Positions 34,374 through 42,639 of a stretch of DNA of 64,000 nucleotides are shown one piece after another (positions within the stretch are counted from its first letter, which is position 1; every line of letters begins with the position of its first letter). The stretch is from Embleya sp040605455 (lineage in GTDB: Bacteria > Actinomycetota > Actinomycetes > Streptomycetales > Streptomycetaceae), in contig NZ_JBEXCV010000015.1 in assembly GCF_040605455.1 (NCBI RefSeq), forward strand, positions 1 through 64,000, given 5' to 3'. The notes beneath the pieces are model-generated. The model saw nothing but the letters and a program-made list of their open reading frames with translations, ran no database searches and was not told the origin of the DNA. The position numbers and the translations under genes were made by a program.

Positions 34374-35744
34374 TCACTCCTTCGCGGCGGGCGCCTGGGC
34401 CCGCGGGTGGTTCTCGTCGAGGCTGTGGTTTTCGAGGCTGTGGTTTTCAAGGCTGTGGTTTTCGAGGCTGTGGTTTTCGAGGATCAGGTGCCCGACGGCG
34501 GTGTTGGACGCCGGCACATGGTAAAAGCGGTGCTTGACCTCGACCTCTCCGGAGCCGTCGACGTCGCTCATCGCCCCGCGGGCGATCAGCCACATGATCA
34601 GCTCGATGCCTTCCGAGCCCGCCTCCTGGACGTACTCCAGGTGCGGCACCTGCGCCAGGTCGGCGGGGTTCTCGATCAGCCGGTCGAGGAAGGCGTTGTC
34701 CCACTCGCGGTTGATGAGGCCGGCGCGGGGGCCCTGGAGCTGGTGGCTCATGCCGCCGGTACCCCAGACCTGGACGTTCAACGGCTTGTCGTAGGACTCG
34801 ATCGCCTTACGCAGCGCCTGGCCGAGCCGGAAGCACCGGGCGCCCGAGGGGACCGGGTATTGCACGACGTTGACGTGGAAGGGGATCACCTTGCACGGCC
34901 ACTTCTCGACGTCCCCGAACATCAGCGACAGCGGGACGGTCAGGCCGTGGTCGACGACCATCTCGTTCACGAGGGTGAGGTCGAAGTCGTCCCTGATGAG
35001 CGAATGCGCGATGTGTGCGGCCAGGTCGGGGTCGCCTTCGATGCCCGGAACCGGACGGGGCCCGTAGCCCTCGTCGGCGGTGGGGTAGGCCGCACCGGTG
35101 CCGAGCACGAAGGTCGGGATGATCGACGCGTCGAACGCGGTGGCGTGGTCGTTGTAGACCAGGAAGACCACGTCGGGGACGTTCTCCCGCTCCCACTGCT
35201 TGGCGAACTCGTAACCCTCGAAGACCGGCCGCCAGTAGGGCTCGTCGGTCCTGGCGTGGTCCCACGCCGCACCGATCGCCGGCACGTGTGAGGTGAAGAC
35301 CGCGCCGGTGATCGTCGCGTGTTCGGCCGGCGACGCCGGGTCGGCGTACGCGGCGTCGAGGACGGCGTGGTCGAGGCGGTTGCCCTCGACCGAGCGCCCG
35401 CCGCCGACCATCATGTCGCGGTACTGCTCCTCGGTCATGCCGGTCATCGAGCCGGCCATCTGCTGGAACGACAACCCCAGCGCCGCGCCCCACTTGGCGA
35501 GGAAATAGATGTTGCCGCCCTCACGTATCGCGGCGTTGAGGTCGCGGCCGAGCAGCGCCTGCTTCTGCTCCTCCCGCAGCGGCCACTCGTCGAGGTAACC
35601 GCGCTCGTCGGCGAGGAATCGCGCGCGGTTCTCCGACTTCATCAGCGACATGCAGAACTGGTTGAGGTGATAGCCCTTGGCGGACTGCTCCGCGTCGAAG
35701 ATGGTGGTCCCCGGAACCAGCTTGTAGGTCTTGTCCAGCGACAT
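34374..35744 (-). CDS. ligAB: protocatechuate 4,5-dioxygenase, fused alpha-beta (LigAB type)
   Basis: 456 residues. The first 120 or so (YHLNQFCMSLMKSENRARFL) are a LigA-type alpha domain. The rest is a LigB-type class III extradiol dioxygenase with TSHVPAIGAAW, VYNDHATAFD and GTGGMSHQLQGPRAG, supplying the His, His and Glu ligands for Fe(II). The fused form occurs in gallate and some protocatechuate dioxygenases, so gallate is an alternative substrate; the neighbouring hydroxybenzoate hydroxylase favours protocatechuate. After the normal end near VGHLIL a tail of about 33 residues contains four to five ENHSL repeats, encoded by a 15-bp tandem repeat. The start at 35744 follows the lactonase gene by 26 bp. 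Confidence 0.9.
   Translation of the reverse strand: MSLDKTYKLVPGTTIFDAEQSAKGYHLNQFCMSLMKSENRARFLADERGYLDEWPLREEQKQALLGRDLNAAIREGGNIYFLAKWGAALGLSFQQMAGSMTGMTEEQYRDMMVGGGRSVEGNRLDHAVLDAAYADPASPAEHATITGAVFTSHVPAIGAAWDHARTDEPYWRPVFEGYEFAKQWERENVPDVVFLVYNDHATAFDASIIPTFVLGTGAAYPTADEGYGPRPVPGIEGDPDLAAHIAHSLIRDDFDLTLVNEMVVDHGLTVPLSLMFGDVEKWPCKVIPFHVNVVQYPVPSGARCFRLGQALRKAIESYDKPLNVQVWGTGGMSHQLQGPRAGLINREWDNAFLDRLIENPADLAQVPHLEYVQEAGSEGIELIMWLIARGAMSDVDGSGEVEVKHRFYHVPASNTAVGHLILENHSLENHSLENHSLENHSLDENHPRAQAPAAKE
34421..34480 (-). repeat. 15-bp tandem repeat (four units) at the 3' end of ligAB
   Basis: GGCTGTGGTTTTCGA (plus strand) occurs four times in a row at 34421, 34436, 34451 and 34466. The second copy has one change (CAA for CGA). 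It encodes repeated ENHSL at the C-terminus of the dioxygenase. The period is a multiple of three. Confidence 0.85.
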
Positions 35745-35770
35745 CGTCGGGTTCCTATCGTCTGTCGGGG

Positions 35771-36691
35771 TCACTCCGCGTCCGGCCAGTACAGGCGCAT
35801 CGGGTTGGCGACGAGGAGCTTGTGCCGCAGCTCCGGCGTCGCCGCGATATGCGGGATGAAGTCGACCAGCAGGCCGTCGTCGGGCATGTGGCCGGTGAGG
35901 TTCGGGTGCGGCCAGTCGGTGCCCCACAACACCCGGTCGGGAAACTCCTCGACCACGCGCCGGGCGAACGGGACGACGTCGCGGTAGGCGTTTTGCTCCC
36001 CGTCGAGGGCCGGGGGCCCGCTCACCGAAAGCCGCTCCGGGCAGGTGACCTTGCACCAGATGTCGGGCCTCGCCCGCATGAAGTCCAAGAACGCCTCGAA
36101 CTCCGGGCCGCGCGGGTCCTCGGCCACGTCGGGCCGGCCCATGTGATCGATGACCAGCGGCACCGGGATCCCGAGAAAGAAATCGCGCAGGTCGGCGAGG
36201 TCCGCCGCCTCGAAATAGATGACGACGTGCCAGCCGTACGGCTGGATCCGCTCGACGACGTCCCACAGATCCTGCCGCGGTGCCGCGTCGACCAGCCGCT
36301 TGACGAAGTTGAACCGCACGCCGCGGACGCCGGCCTCGTGCAGCTCCCGCAGCTGCGCGTCCGACACCCCGGGCCGCACCGTCGCGACACCCCGGGCCAG
36401 GCCCCCCGACGCCCGCAGCGCGTCGACCATCGCGCTGTTGTCGGCGCCGTGGCAGGTCGCCTGGACCACGACGTTGCGAGTGAAGCCCAAGTGGTCGCGC
36501 AGCGCGAAGAGCTGCTTCTTGGAGGCATCGCAGGGGGTGTACTTGCGTTCGGGCGCGTACGGGAACTCCGCTCCCGGGCCGAAGACGTGGCAGTGCGCGT
36601 CGACGGCGCCCTCGGGTAGCTGGTACCGCGGCCGGTCGGGACCGGCGTACCAGTCCAGCCAGCCGGGGGTCTTCTCGAAGATCTCCGTCAC
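35771..36691 (-). CDS. ligI: 2-pyrone-4,6-dicarboxylate lactonase
   Basis: 306 residues of the amidohydrolase superfamily (LigI family). Visible metal and active-site segments are VDAHCHVFGPG near residue 30, VIDHMGRPDV in the middle, and VLWGTDWPHPN near residue 255, followed by the usual NPMRLYW end. It hydrolyses the pyrone made by LigC to 4-oxalomesaconate in the cytoplasm. The GTG start at 36691 lies 2 bp after the stop of the aldolase gene, and its stop is 26 bp before the dioxygenase start, so it is inside one tightly packed operon. Confidence 0.9.
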   Translation of the reverse strand: MTEIFEKTPGWLDWYAGPDRPRYQLPEGAVDAHCHVFGPGAEFPYAPERKYTPCDASKKQLFALRDHLGFTRNVVVQATCHGADNSAMVDALRASGGLARGVATVRPGVSDAQLRELHEAGVRGVRFNFVKRLVDAAPRQDLWDVVERIQPYGWHVVIYFEAADLADLRDFFLGIPVPLVIDHMGRPDVAEDPRGPEFEAFLDFMRARPDIWCKVTCPERLSVSGPPALDGEQNAYRDVVPFARRVVEEFPDRVLWGTDWPHPNLTGHMPDDGLLVDFIPHIAATPELRHKLLVANPMRLYWPDAE

Positions 36692-36693
36692 GG

Positions 36694-37383
36694 TCAGTCC
36701 TGGTAGCGCAGGCCGAGCTCGGCCAGCGGGCCGCGCATGTCGTACATGTCCAGGCCGAGTTCGCCCGCGCGGAACCGCGCGCGCTTGGCCTCCTCGTCGG
36801 CCTCGCGCTTGGCCGACGCCTCGGCGATCTCGGCGGCGCGCTCGCGCGGCACCACGACGACGCCGTCGATGTCCGCCACGACGACGTCGCCGGGCCGGAC
36901 CAGGGCGTTGGCGCAGACCACCGGCACGTTGACCGAGCCGAGCGTGGCCTTGACGGTGCCCTTGGCGTTGACCGCGCGCGAGAAGACCGGGAAGTCCATG
37001 TCCTCCAGGTCGGCCACGTCACGCACCCCGCCGTCGATGACCAGGCCCTTGGCTCCCCGGGCGCGGAACGAGGTGGCGAGCAGCTCACCGAAGAAGCCGT
37101 CCTCGCTCTCGGTCGTGCACGCCGCGACCACGACGTCGCCCTCGCGGATCTGCTCGGCGGCGACGTGCAGCATCCAGTTGTCGCCGGGCTGCAGCAGCAC
37201 GGTCACCGCGGTGCCGCACAGGCGGGCCTTCGGGTAGACCCCGCGCATGTAGGGGCGCATCAACCCCACTCGGCCCATGGCCTCGTGGATCGTCGCCACG
37301 CCGAACGCCGACAGCGCGGCGACCGCCTCGGGGTCGGCGCGGACGGTCGCCGTGTGGACGACGCCGATCTCGGTGTGCTGCAT
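36694..37383 (-). CDS. ligK: 4-carboxy-4-hydroxy-2-oxoadipate aldolase (RraA-like)
   Basis: 229 residues, RraA/HMG-CHA class II pyruvate aldolase family. The region GAKGLVIDGGVRDVADL is the conserved metal and pyruvate-binding segment, and PGDVVVADIDGVVVVPRE is a further family block. The enzyme splits 4-carboxy-4-hydroxy-2-oxoadipate into pyruvate and oxaloacetate, the last step of the 4,5-cleavage route. ATG 37383 has AGGAGAAG upstream. RraA-like proteins with other roles share the fold, but the neighbours (hydratase upstream, lactonase downstream) support the aldolase call. Confidence 0.88.
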   Translation of the reverse strand: MQHTEIGVVHTATVRADPEAVAALSAFGVATIHEAMGRVGLMRPYMRGVYPKARLCGTAVTVLLQPGDNWMLHVAAEQIREGDVVVAACTTESEDGFFGELLATSFRARGAKGLVIDGGVRDVADLEDMDFPVFSRAVNAKGTVKATLGSVNVPVVCANALVRPGDVVVADIDGVVVVPRERAAEIAEASAKREADEEAKRARFRAGELGLDMYDMRGPLAELGLRYQD

Positions 37384-37400
37384 GTGTTCTTCTCCTGAAA

Positions 37401-38426
37401 TCAGCGGCCGGCCGCGGCGAGGCGGGCGGCGAGTCGGGGGTAGACGCGCAGGGCGTTGCCGGAGTAGACGGCGGCCCGCTCCTCATCGGAGAGGTTCGGG
37501 GTGGCCTCGACGTACCGCTTCGTGTCGTCGAAGTGGTGGCCGGTGTCCGGGTCGATGTCGCGGACCGCGCCGATCATTTCGCTGGCGAAGAGCACCGACC
37601 GGCCGGGGACCACCCGGGTGAGCAGATCGATGCCGGGCTGGTGGTAGACGCAGGTGTCGAAGAAGACGTTGTCCAGCAGGGTCTGCGGGTCCGGCCTGCC
37701 CAGCGCCATCGCAAGGCCGCGGAACCGGCCCCAGTGGTAGGGCACCGCGCCGCCGCCGTGCGGGATCACGAACCGCAGTGTGGGGAAGTCCGCGAACAGG
37801 TCGCCCTGGATCAGCTGCATGAACGCCGTGGTGTCGGCGTTGAGGTAATGGGCGCCGGTGGTGTGGAACGCCGGGTTGCACGACGTGCTCACGTGGATCA
37901 TCGCGGGGATGTCGTACTCGGCCATCGCCTCGTAGAGCGGATACCAGCTGCGGTCGGTCAGCGGCGGAGCGGTCCACTTGCCGCCCGACGGGTCGGGGTT
38001 GAGGTTGACCGTCACCGCGCCGAGTTCCTCGACCGCCCGGCGCAGCTCGGGCAGGCACGTCGCGGGATCGACGCCCGGCGACTGCGGCAGCATCGCTCCC
38101 GTCGCGAACCGGTCGGGGTACAGGGTACTCACGCGGTGGACCAGGTCGTTGCAGATCCGCGCCCAGACCGAGGACACCTCGAAGTCGCCGATGTGGTGCG
38201 CCATGAAGCTGGCCCGCGGCGAGAAGATCGTCAGGTCGCTGCCGCGCTCGTCCATGAGCCGCAGCTGGTTGGTCTCGACCGCCTGGCGCAGGTCGTCGTC
38301 GGTGATGACCAAGTCGTCGGGGTCGGGCGCGTTGTGTGGGTCGCCGACCGCCGCCACCTGCCGGTCCCGCCACTCGGCCAGCTGCGGCGGTGCGGTGGTG
38401 AAGTGCCCGTGGCAGTCGATGATCAT
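37401..38426 (-). CDS. ligJ: 4-oxalomesaconate hydratase
   Basis: 341 residues, amidohydrolase-fold LigJ family. The N-terminus MIIDCHGHFTTAP gives the first metal ligands, and FVIPHGGGAVPYHWGRF and VLFASEMIGAV are typical later blocks. It adds water to 4-oxalomesaconate to give 4-carboxy-4-hydroxy-2-oxoadipate. It follows the hydroxylase gene by 27 bp and precedes the aldolase by 17 bp. No tautomerase (LigU type) gene is seen in the operon, so that step may be spontaneous or encoded elsewhere. Confidence 0.9.
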   Translation of the reverse strand: MIIDCHGHFTTAPPQLAEWRDRQVAAVGDPHNAPDPDDLVITDDDLRQAVETNQLRLMDERGSDLTIFSPRASFMAHHIGDFEVSSVWARICNDLVHRVSTLYPDRFATGAMLPQSPGVDPATCLPELRRAVEELGAVTVNLNPDPSGGKWTAPPLTDRSWYPLYEAMAEYDIPAMIHVSTSCNPAFHTTGAHYLNADTTAFMQLIQGDLFADFPTLRFVIPHGGGAVPYHWGRFRGLAMALGRPDPQTLLDNVFFDTCVYHQPGIDLLTRVVPGRSVLFASEMIGAVRDIDPDTGHHFDDTKRYVEATPNLSDEERAAVYSGNALRVYPRLAARLAAAGR

Positions 38427-38453
38427 GTGTTGTCTCCTGGAGATCGGCGCACG

Positions 38454-39665
38454 TCAGGCCCGGGCGCGGCTCGGCCAGCCGGTGTACTGCTCGGCGAGGT
38501 AGGTGCGGCCGGCCCGCGTACCCACCACGTTGTCCAGTTCCCCGAGTTGGCGCTGCAGGTCGAACGGCTCGCTGCCCGGCGCGGTGTGGAGAAGCTGGGT
38601 GATCCAGTACGAGAAGTTCTGGGCCCGCCACACCCGCTGCAGGGCGCGCGGCTGGTAGTCGCCCAACGCGGCGTCGCCGTCGCTGCCGAGAGCCCGCACC
38701 AGGACCTCGGCCAGCACCTTCACGTCATGCAGCGCGAGGTTGAGCCCACGGGCACCGGTCGGCGGCACGGTGTGCGCGGCATCGCCGGCGAGGACCATCG
38801 AGCCCCAGCGCATCGGCTCCTGAACGAACGAGCGGAACTTCAGCACGGTCTTCTCGAAGATCGGCCCCTCCCGGAGCCGGAAGCCGTCCTCGCCGGCCAC
38901 CCGGGCCTGGAACGTCTCCCAGACGCGGTCGTCCGGCCACGCGTCGACGGACTCGTCCGGGTCGCACTGGAAGTACATCCGCTGCACGGTCTCGCTGCGT
39001 TGGCTGATCAACGCGAATCCGTGCTCGGAGTGGGCGTAGATCAGCTCGGGCGCGCTCATCGGCGCCTCGGTGAGGATGCCGAACCAGGCGAACGGGTACT
39101 CCTTGGTGAAGCGCACCCGCCGGTCCTCGGGCACCAGGCCGCGGCACATGCTGCGTGACCCGTCCGCACCGACCACGTACCGCGCTCGGATCTCGTGGCG
39201 GGTCCCGTCGGGCGCGGTGTAGCGGACCCGGGGGCTGCCGGTGGTGATGTCGAGGACCTCGGTGTCCCTGATGCCGAAATGGACCGTGCCCCCGTCGCGC
39301 TCCCGCGCGTCGGCCAGGTCGACGAACACGTCGGTCTGTGGGTAGAGCCACACCGACTCGCCCACCAGATCCTTGAAGTCGATGCGGTGCGCCCGGCCGC
39401 CGAACCGGAGCTCGACGCCCTCGTGCTCACAGCCGTCGCGCAGGATCCGGTCGGACACGCCGGTCTCGACCAGGTCCCGGGCGACATCGGCTTCGAGGAT
39501 GCCGGCCCGCTGCGTGGTCTCGATCTCGCGCCGGGTGCGTGTGTCGAGCGCGATCGTCTCGACCCCCGCACGCCCGAGACGGTGCGCCAACATCAAACCG
39601 GCCGGACCGGCTCCGACGATGGCTACCGGAACCGTCGTGACGGTGTCGACGGTGGCATCGGCCAT
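38454..39665 (-). CDS. pobA: 4-hydroxybenzoate 3-monooxygenase
   Basis: 403 residues, class A flavoprotein monooxygenase. VAIVGAGPAGLMLAHRLG is the FAD-binding motif, VVGADGSRSMCRG the DG motif, and GDAAHTVPPTGARGLNLAL the second FAD-contact motif. Length and pattern match PobA (about 394 residues). It hydroxylates 4-hydroxybenzoate to protocatechuate using NAD(P)H and O2. This is the first gene of the leftward catabolic operon, feeding the ring-cleavage genes behind it. A 15-bp palindrome of IclR type lies 76 bp upstream of its start. Confidence 0.9.
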   Translation of the reverse strand: MADATVDTVTTVPVAIVGAGPAGLMLAHRLGRAGVETIALDTRTRREIETTQRAGILEADVARDLVETGVSDRILRDGCEHEGVELRFGGRAHRIDFKDLVGESVWLYPQTDVFVDLADARERDGGTVHFGIRDTEVLDITTGSPRVRYTAPDGTRHEIRARYVVGADGSRSMCRGLVPEDRRVRFTKEYPFAWFGILTEAPMSAPELIYAHSEHGFALISQRSETVQRMYFQCDPDESVDAWPDDRVWETFQARVAGEDGFRLREGPIFEKTVLKFRSFVQEPMRWGSMVLAGDAAHTVPPTGARGLNLALHDVKVLAEVLVRALGSDGDAALGDYQPRALQRVWRAQNFSYWITQLLHTAPGSEPFDLQRQLGELDNVVGTRAGRTYLAEQYTGWPSRARA

Positions 39666-39740
39666 GGCATCTCCCGGGGGCTGCGAACGTTGTAAGCACC
39701 CCGAACGCTGGCAGGCGGGACCGTCCCCGGTCAGCAGTGT

Positions 39741-39755
39741 TTCCGTCAGGCGGAA
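39741..39755. promoter_or_regulatory. candidate IclR-family operator upstream of pobA
   Basis: TTCCG (39741-39745), TCAGG spacer, CGGAA (39751-39755): a perfect 15-bp inverted repeat in the 96-bp gap between the IclR-family gene and pobA. IclR-family regulators of aromatic catabolism commonly bind palindromes of this size. Confidence 0.45.
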
Positions 39756-39761
39756 GTACGG

Positions 39762-40529
39762 TCAGCCAGTCGTGCGGGCCCGCCTGCCGAGCTCCTCCGA
39801 AATGCCGAAGGCGGCCCGCAGGATCGGCTCGCGCAGCCCGCGCGCACGGCTTGCGTCACGCGCGGCGATGACGATCCCCAACGCGGCGCTCACCGGCCCG
39901 GTGCGACCGACCCGCACCGGCGCGGCCACCGCGACCGTGGTTTCCGAGAGCTGCCGGTCACTGACGAAGACCTGCTCGCGGCGGATGTGCTCCAACTGTG
40001 CCCGCAACGTGTCCGGGTCGGTGACCGTGTGCCGGGTCCACACCGGGAGCGGCGAATCGAGGACCGCCTCCTGGATGTCCCGGGTCGCGTGCGCCAACAG
40101 CACGCGGCCCATCCCGGTGGAGCCGATGGGGAACCGCGTCCCGACCGTCGTCAGCAGTTCCACCGAGCGGTGCCCGGCGATCCGCTCGACGAAGACCAGC
40201 TCGGTGCCTTCGCGCACCGCGAGCTGGATGTTCTCGTGCGTCACCTCGTAGAGGTCCTGCATGAACGGCAGCGCCACATCGCGCAGAATCTGGGTGCGGG
40301 GGCAGCCCGAGGCGATCTCCCACAGCCGCAGCCCGACATGCCACGACCCGTCCTCCCCGCGCTCGATCGCACCCCACCCCGCCAGTTCCGCGACCACACG
40401 GTGCGTGGTGCTCAAGGGCAGGCCCGTGCGCTGAGCGATCTCCGACAGCGTGTGGGTCTGGTGCTCGCGGTCGAAAACCGACAGGACTCTGAGGACCTTT
40501 CCAGCCGCGGTGCTCTGGGGTGTGCTCAC
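39762..40529 (-). CDS. IclR-family transcriptional regulator of the hydroxybenzoate operon
   Basis: 255 residues. An N-terminal winged helix (HTLSEIAQRTGLPLSTTHRVVAEL, about 28-51) is followed by the IclR effector domain with ENIQLAVREG, VFVERIAG and RFPIGSTGMGRVLLA. IclR members such as PcaR, PcaU and PobR sense aromatic acids. The GTG start at 40529 is preferred. The gene lies upstream of pobA in the same direction and is divergent from the substrate-binding gene at 40604. It probably controls the 4-hydroxybenzoate operon through the palindrome at 39741, and may also control the divergent gene. Confidence 0.88.
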   Translation of the reverse strand: MSTPQSTAAGKVLRVLSVFDREHQTHTLSEIAQRTGLPLSTTHRVVAELAGWGAIERGEDGSWHVGLRLWEIASGCPRTQILRDVALPFMQDLYEVTHENIQLAVREGTELVFVERIAGHRSVELLTTVGTRFPIGSTGMGRVLLAHATRDIQEAVLDSPLPVWTRHTVTDPDTLRAQLEHIRREQVFVSDRQLSETTVAVAAPVRVGRTGPVSAALGIVIAARDASRARGLREPILRAAFGISEELGRRARTTG

Positions 40530-40536
40530 CTCGTCA

Positions 40537-40547
40537 GTCTGGCAGAC
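40537..40547. promoter_or_regulatory. short palindrome in the iclR / substrate-binding gene divergent promoter
   Basis: GTCTG-G-CAGAC is a perfect inverted repeat 7 bp upstream of the IclR start, inside the 74-bp divergent region. It is a possible autoregulatory site, but it is not the same sequence as the palindrome near pobA. Confidence 0.3.
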
Positions 40548-40603
40548 CGGCGTTGAGCAGCCCTGATGCGCGCTCTACCATCGGGCCGACGCAAGGAGGC
40601 GAT

Positions 40604-41305
40604 GTGGACGGACAGATCTGTGGGCTGTCCTCGATGGCGACGCGGCTGATTCTGGCCGAGTTGGCCGAGGACATCCGAGTCGTGCACGGGGTGCCGGTGC
40701 GCTTCGAATCCGCCGGAGGGGTCGAGATCGCGCGCCGGGTACGCGAAGGCACCGATGCCGACGTGCTCGTGCTTGCCGACGACGCACTGGCCGAGCTGGA
40801 AAGCGAAGGGCACCTCCTCGGCGGCACGGTCCGCCCGCTTTGGACGTCCCAGGTCGTCGCCGCAGTGCCGGCCGGGTCACCGGTTCCGGCCTTCGGCTCG
40901 GCGTCCGACCTGCAAGCCGCCCTCCTGGCCGCCGGGCGCATCGCCTACTCCACCGGTCCCAGCGGTACGGCCCTCATCGACCTGATCACCCGACTGCGGC
41001 TCGCCGACACGCTCCGGGACCGGCTTGTGCAAGCCCCGCCGGGAGTACCCGTCGGCAGCCTCCTCGCGTCCGGCGAAGCCGACCTGGCGCTTCAACAGCA
41101 CAGCGAACTGATGGACGTGCCAGGCGTGGTCGTCATCGGCCCGCTGCCCGGCGACACCGCCATCAGCTCGACATTCAGCGGCGCGGTACTGGCATGTTCG
41201 AGCGAGCCACACCGCGCCCGCGAAGTCCTCGACGTCCTCGGCTCCGACGCAGCGTCGGAAATCGCCCGCGCCAAGGGTATGCGGGCCGTCGGCACGCAGG
41301 ACTGA
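40604..41305 (+). CDS. ModA-like substrate-binding protein without signal peptide
   Basis: 233 residues. The fold reads as a periplasmic-binding type II (molybdate ModA-like) protein: SSMATRLILAELA, PVRFESAGGVEIARRVREG, DADVLVLADDALAEL, RIAYSTGPSGTALIDL and GEADLALQQHSELM. The GTG at 40604 follows AAGGAGG (40593-40599). There is no signal peptide or lipobox, and no ABC permease or ATPase gene nearby, so it cannot be a normal transporter component as encoded. It is divergent from the IclR gene and may bind an aromatic acid or pathway intermediate in the cytoplasm (inference). An ATG at 40602 is out of frame. Confidence 0.7.
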   Translation: MDGQICGLSSMATRLILAELAEDIRVVHGVPVRFESAGGVEIARRVREGTDADVLVLADDALAELESEGHLLGGTVRPLWTSQVVAAVPAGSPVPAFGSASDLQAALLAAGRIAYSTGPSGTALIDLITRLRLADTLRDRLVQAPPGVPVGSLLASGEADLALQQHSELMDVPGVVVIGPLPGDTAISSTFSGAVLACSSEPHRAREVLDVLGSDAASEIARAKGMRAVGTQD

Positions 41306-41763
41306 CCGCAGCAGCCGCCGAGAACACGACAACGCCCCGGTGCCGGCCCGGCGGCGTGCGGTCGGTGCCCGGCGGGCGGGCCTCAGGCGGCTGTGAGGAC
41401 GAGCTTGCCGACGTCGGAGCGGTTCGCGATCTGTTCAGCGCCAGTCTCACCGTGCCCGCCGGTCCGCGGGCGCCCGGACACAGGTGTACGCGCTCACCGC
41501 CGGGGCGGTGGTTGTCGCCGCGTTGCTCTTTCGCGCACGGCGAAGGCAGAAACGGGTAGGCCTAGGAGAAGGAGTCGGACTCGGCCGGTAAGCGTGAGCG
41601 CCCAGTCGGCGAAAGTCCTGCGGTGGTGCCGGGGTGGTCGCGTTCATCGAAGCCCGCACGGGCGCGTTTGCTCAGCGTCTCGACGAGACCGAGGGCCGAG
41701 AGTTGGCGGACAGCGGGAGCCCTGCCACCGCCGTGGACTCGGGGGACGGAAGGGAGCGGCATC
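41306..41763. other. 458-bp intergenic region with gene debris
   Basis: No intact gene is supported. The minus strand at 41383-41448 encodes a possible oxidoreductase C-terminus. The plus strand near 41484-41560 reads VYALTAGAVVVAALLFRARRR, a membrane-anchor-like stretch without a credible start. The region looks like a junction of decayed fragments. Confidence 0.4.
41383..41448 (-). pseudogene. possible zinc-type oxidoreductase C-terminal remnant
   Basis: The minus strand reads EQIANRSDVGKLVLTAA then stop. This resembles the last residues of quinone-oxidoreductase/alcohol dehydrogenase proteins (a GKxVLT ending). Nothing upstream continues the protein. The match is short, so the call is weak. 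Confidence 0.25.
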
Positions 41764-41979
41764 ATGAAGGCACAGGTAGGCGATTGGGTGGTGGTCGAAT
41801 CTCCGCACGTGGGCGAAGCCAGGCGTCTCGGCTTGGTGCTCCGGGTGAATCACGCGGACGGCACTCCGCCCTATCTGGTGCGCTGGACCGAAGACGACCA
41901 CGAGTCACTGTTCTTTCCCGGCCCCGAAACACACGTCGAGAAGCCCGAGGCCTTGCTCCGGTCCGTGACACGTCGCTGA
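41764..41979 (+). CDS. DUF1918 small protein
   Basis: 71 residues from ATG 41764, with GGAAGGGAG upstream. MKAQVGDWVVVESPHVGEARRLG and PYLVRWTEDDHESLFFPGP are the hallmark of DUF1918, small SH3-like cytoplasmic proteins common in actinobacteria and of unknown function. Longer frames starting at 41623 lack family similarity. It stands near the DUF302 gene; both families turn up among stress-related gene groups, but no operon is certain. Confidence 0.85.
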   Translation: MKAQVGDWVVVESPHVGEARRLGLVLRVNHADGTPPYLVRWTEDDHESLFFPGPETHVEKPEALLRSVTRR

Positions 41980-42162
41980 CGTAGGCTCCGACGAGCCCTT
42001 GCCGACACCCCGTCGAGTTCTACGGCGCCGTCGGCTCATTCGGCGAGCCGGCGGCCCATCGGCCACCGCAGGTTGGGAGTTCGGCCTCACCGCCGAGGCC
42101 GGCATCGACATCAAGGGCGCCGGCGACAGGAATCCCCCGCCCCGCCGAAGGAGCAGCGCACC

Positions 42163-42555
42163 GTGTCCTACGACCGCACCGCCCGCCTCGCCACCACGGA
42201 CTTCGACGCCGCCGTCGACGCGGTTCGCCGAGCGTTGGCCGACCAGGGCTTCGGCATTCTGACCGAGATCGACGTCAAGGCCACCTTGAAGGCCAAGCTC
42301 GGCCATGACATGGAGGACTACCTGATCCTGGGCGCGTGCAACCCGCCGCTCGCCCACCAGGCATTGGAGGCCGACCGCAGCGTCGGTCTGCTCCTGCCCT
42401 GCAACGTCGTGGTCCGTCGCGACGGCGACCACACCCTGGTTCAGGCCCTGGATCCCAACACCATGGTCACCCTCACCAGCCTCGACACCATGAGGCCCGT
42501 CGCCGAGGAAGCCACCGCCCGCCTGGACGCTGCCCTGGACGCACTTACCCGGTAA
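42163..42555 (+). CDS. DUF302 domain protein
   Basis: 130 residues from GTG 42163; AAGGAG lies 10 nt upstream. The sequence DFDAAVDAVRRALADQGFGILTEIDVKATLKAKLG followed by YLILGACNPPLAHQALE and LLLPCNVVVRR is diagnostic of DUF302, a small cytoplasmic domain of unknown function found near metal-stress and redox genes. The single Cys in GACNPP and the one in LLPCNV are conserved features of the family. It is convergent with the arsenite exporter gene, 84 bp away. Confidence 0.85.
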   Translation: MSYDRTARLATTDFDAAVDAVRRALADQGFGILTEIDVKATLKAKLGHDMEDYLILGACNPPLAHQALEADRSVGLLLPCNVVVRRDGDHTLVQALDPNTMVTLTSLDTMRPVAEEATARLDAALDALTR

Positions 42556-42639
42556 TCCGGTGACCGGATGGCGGGCTTCCTTCCGGGGTGGATCGTTGGC
42601 GGCACGGACGTGGCAAGCACCGGGCCGCCACTCGGCGGG

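Noticed and set aside
34374..37088. Single very long minus-strand frame spanning ligAB and the genes upstream
   Set aside because: Only the part from 35744 encodes LigAB; the rest is out of frame with ligI and ligK, which are intact in their own frames.
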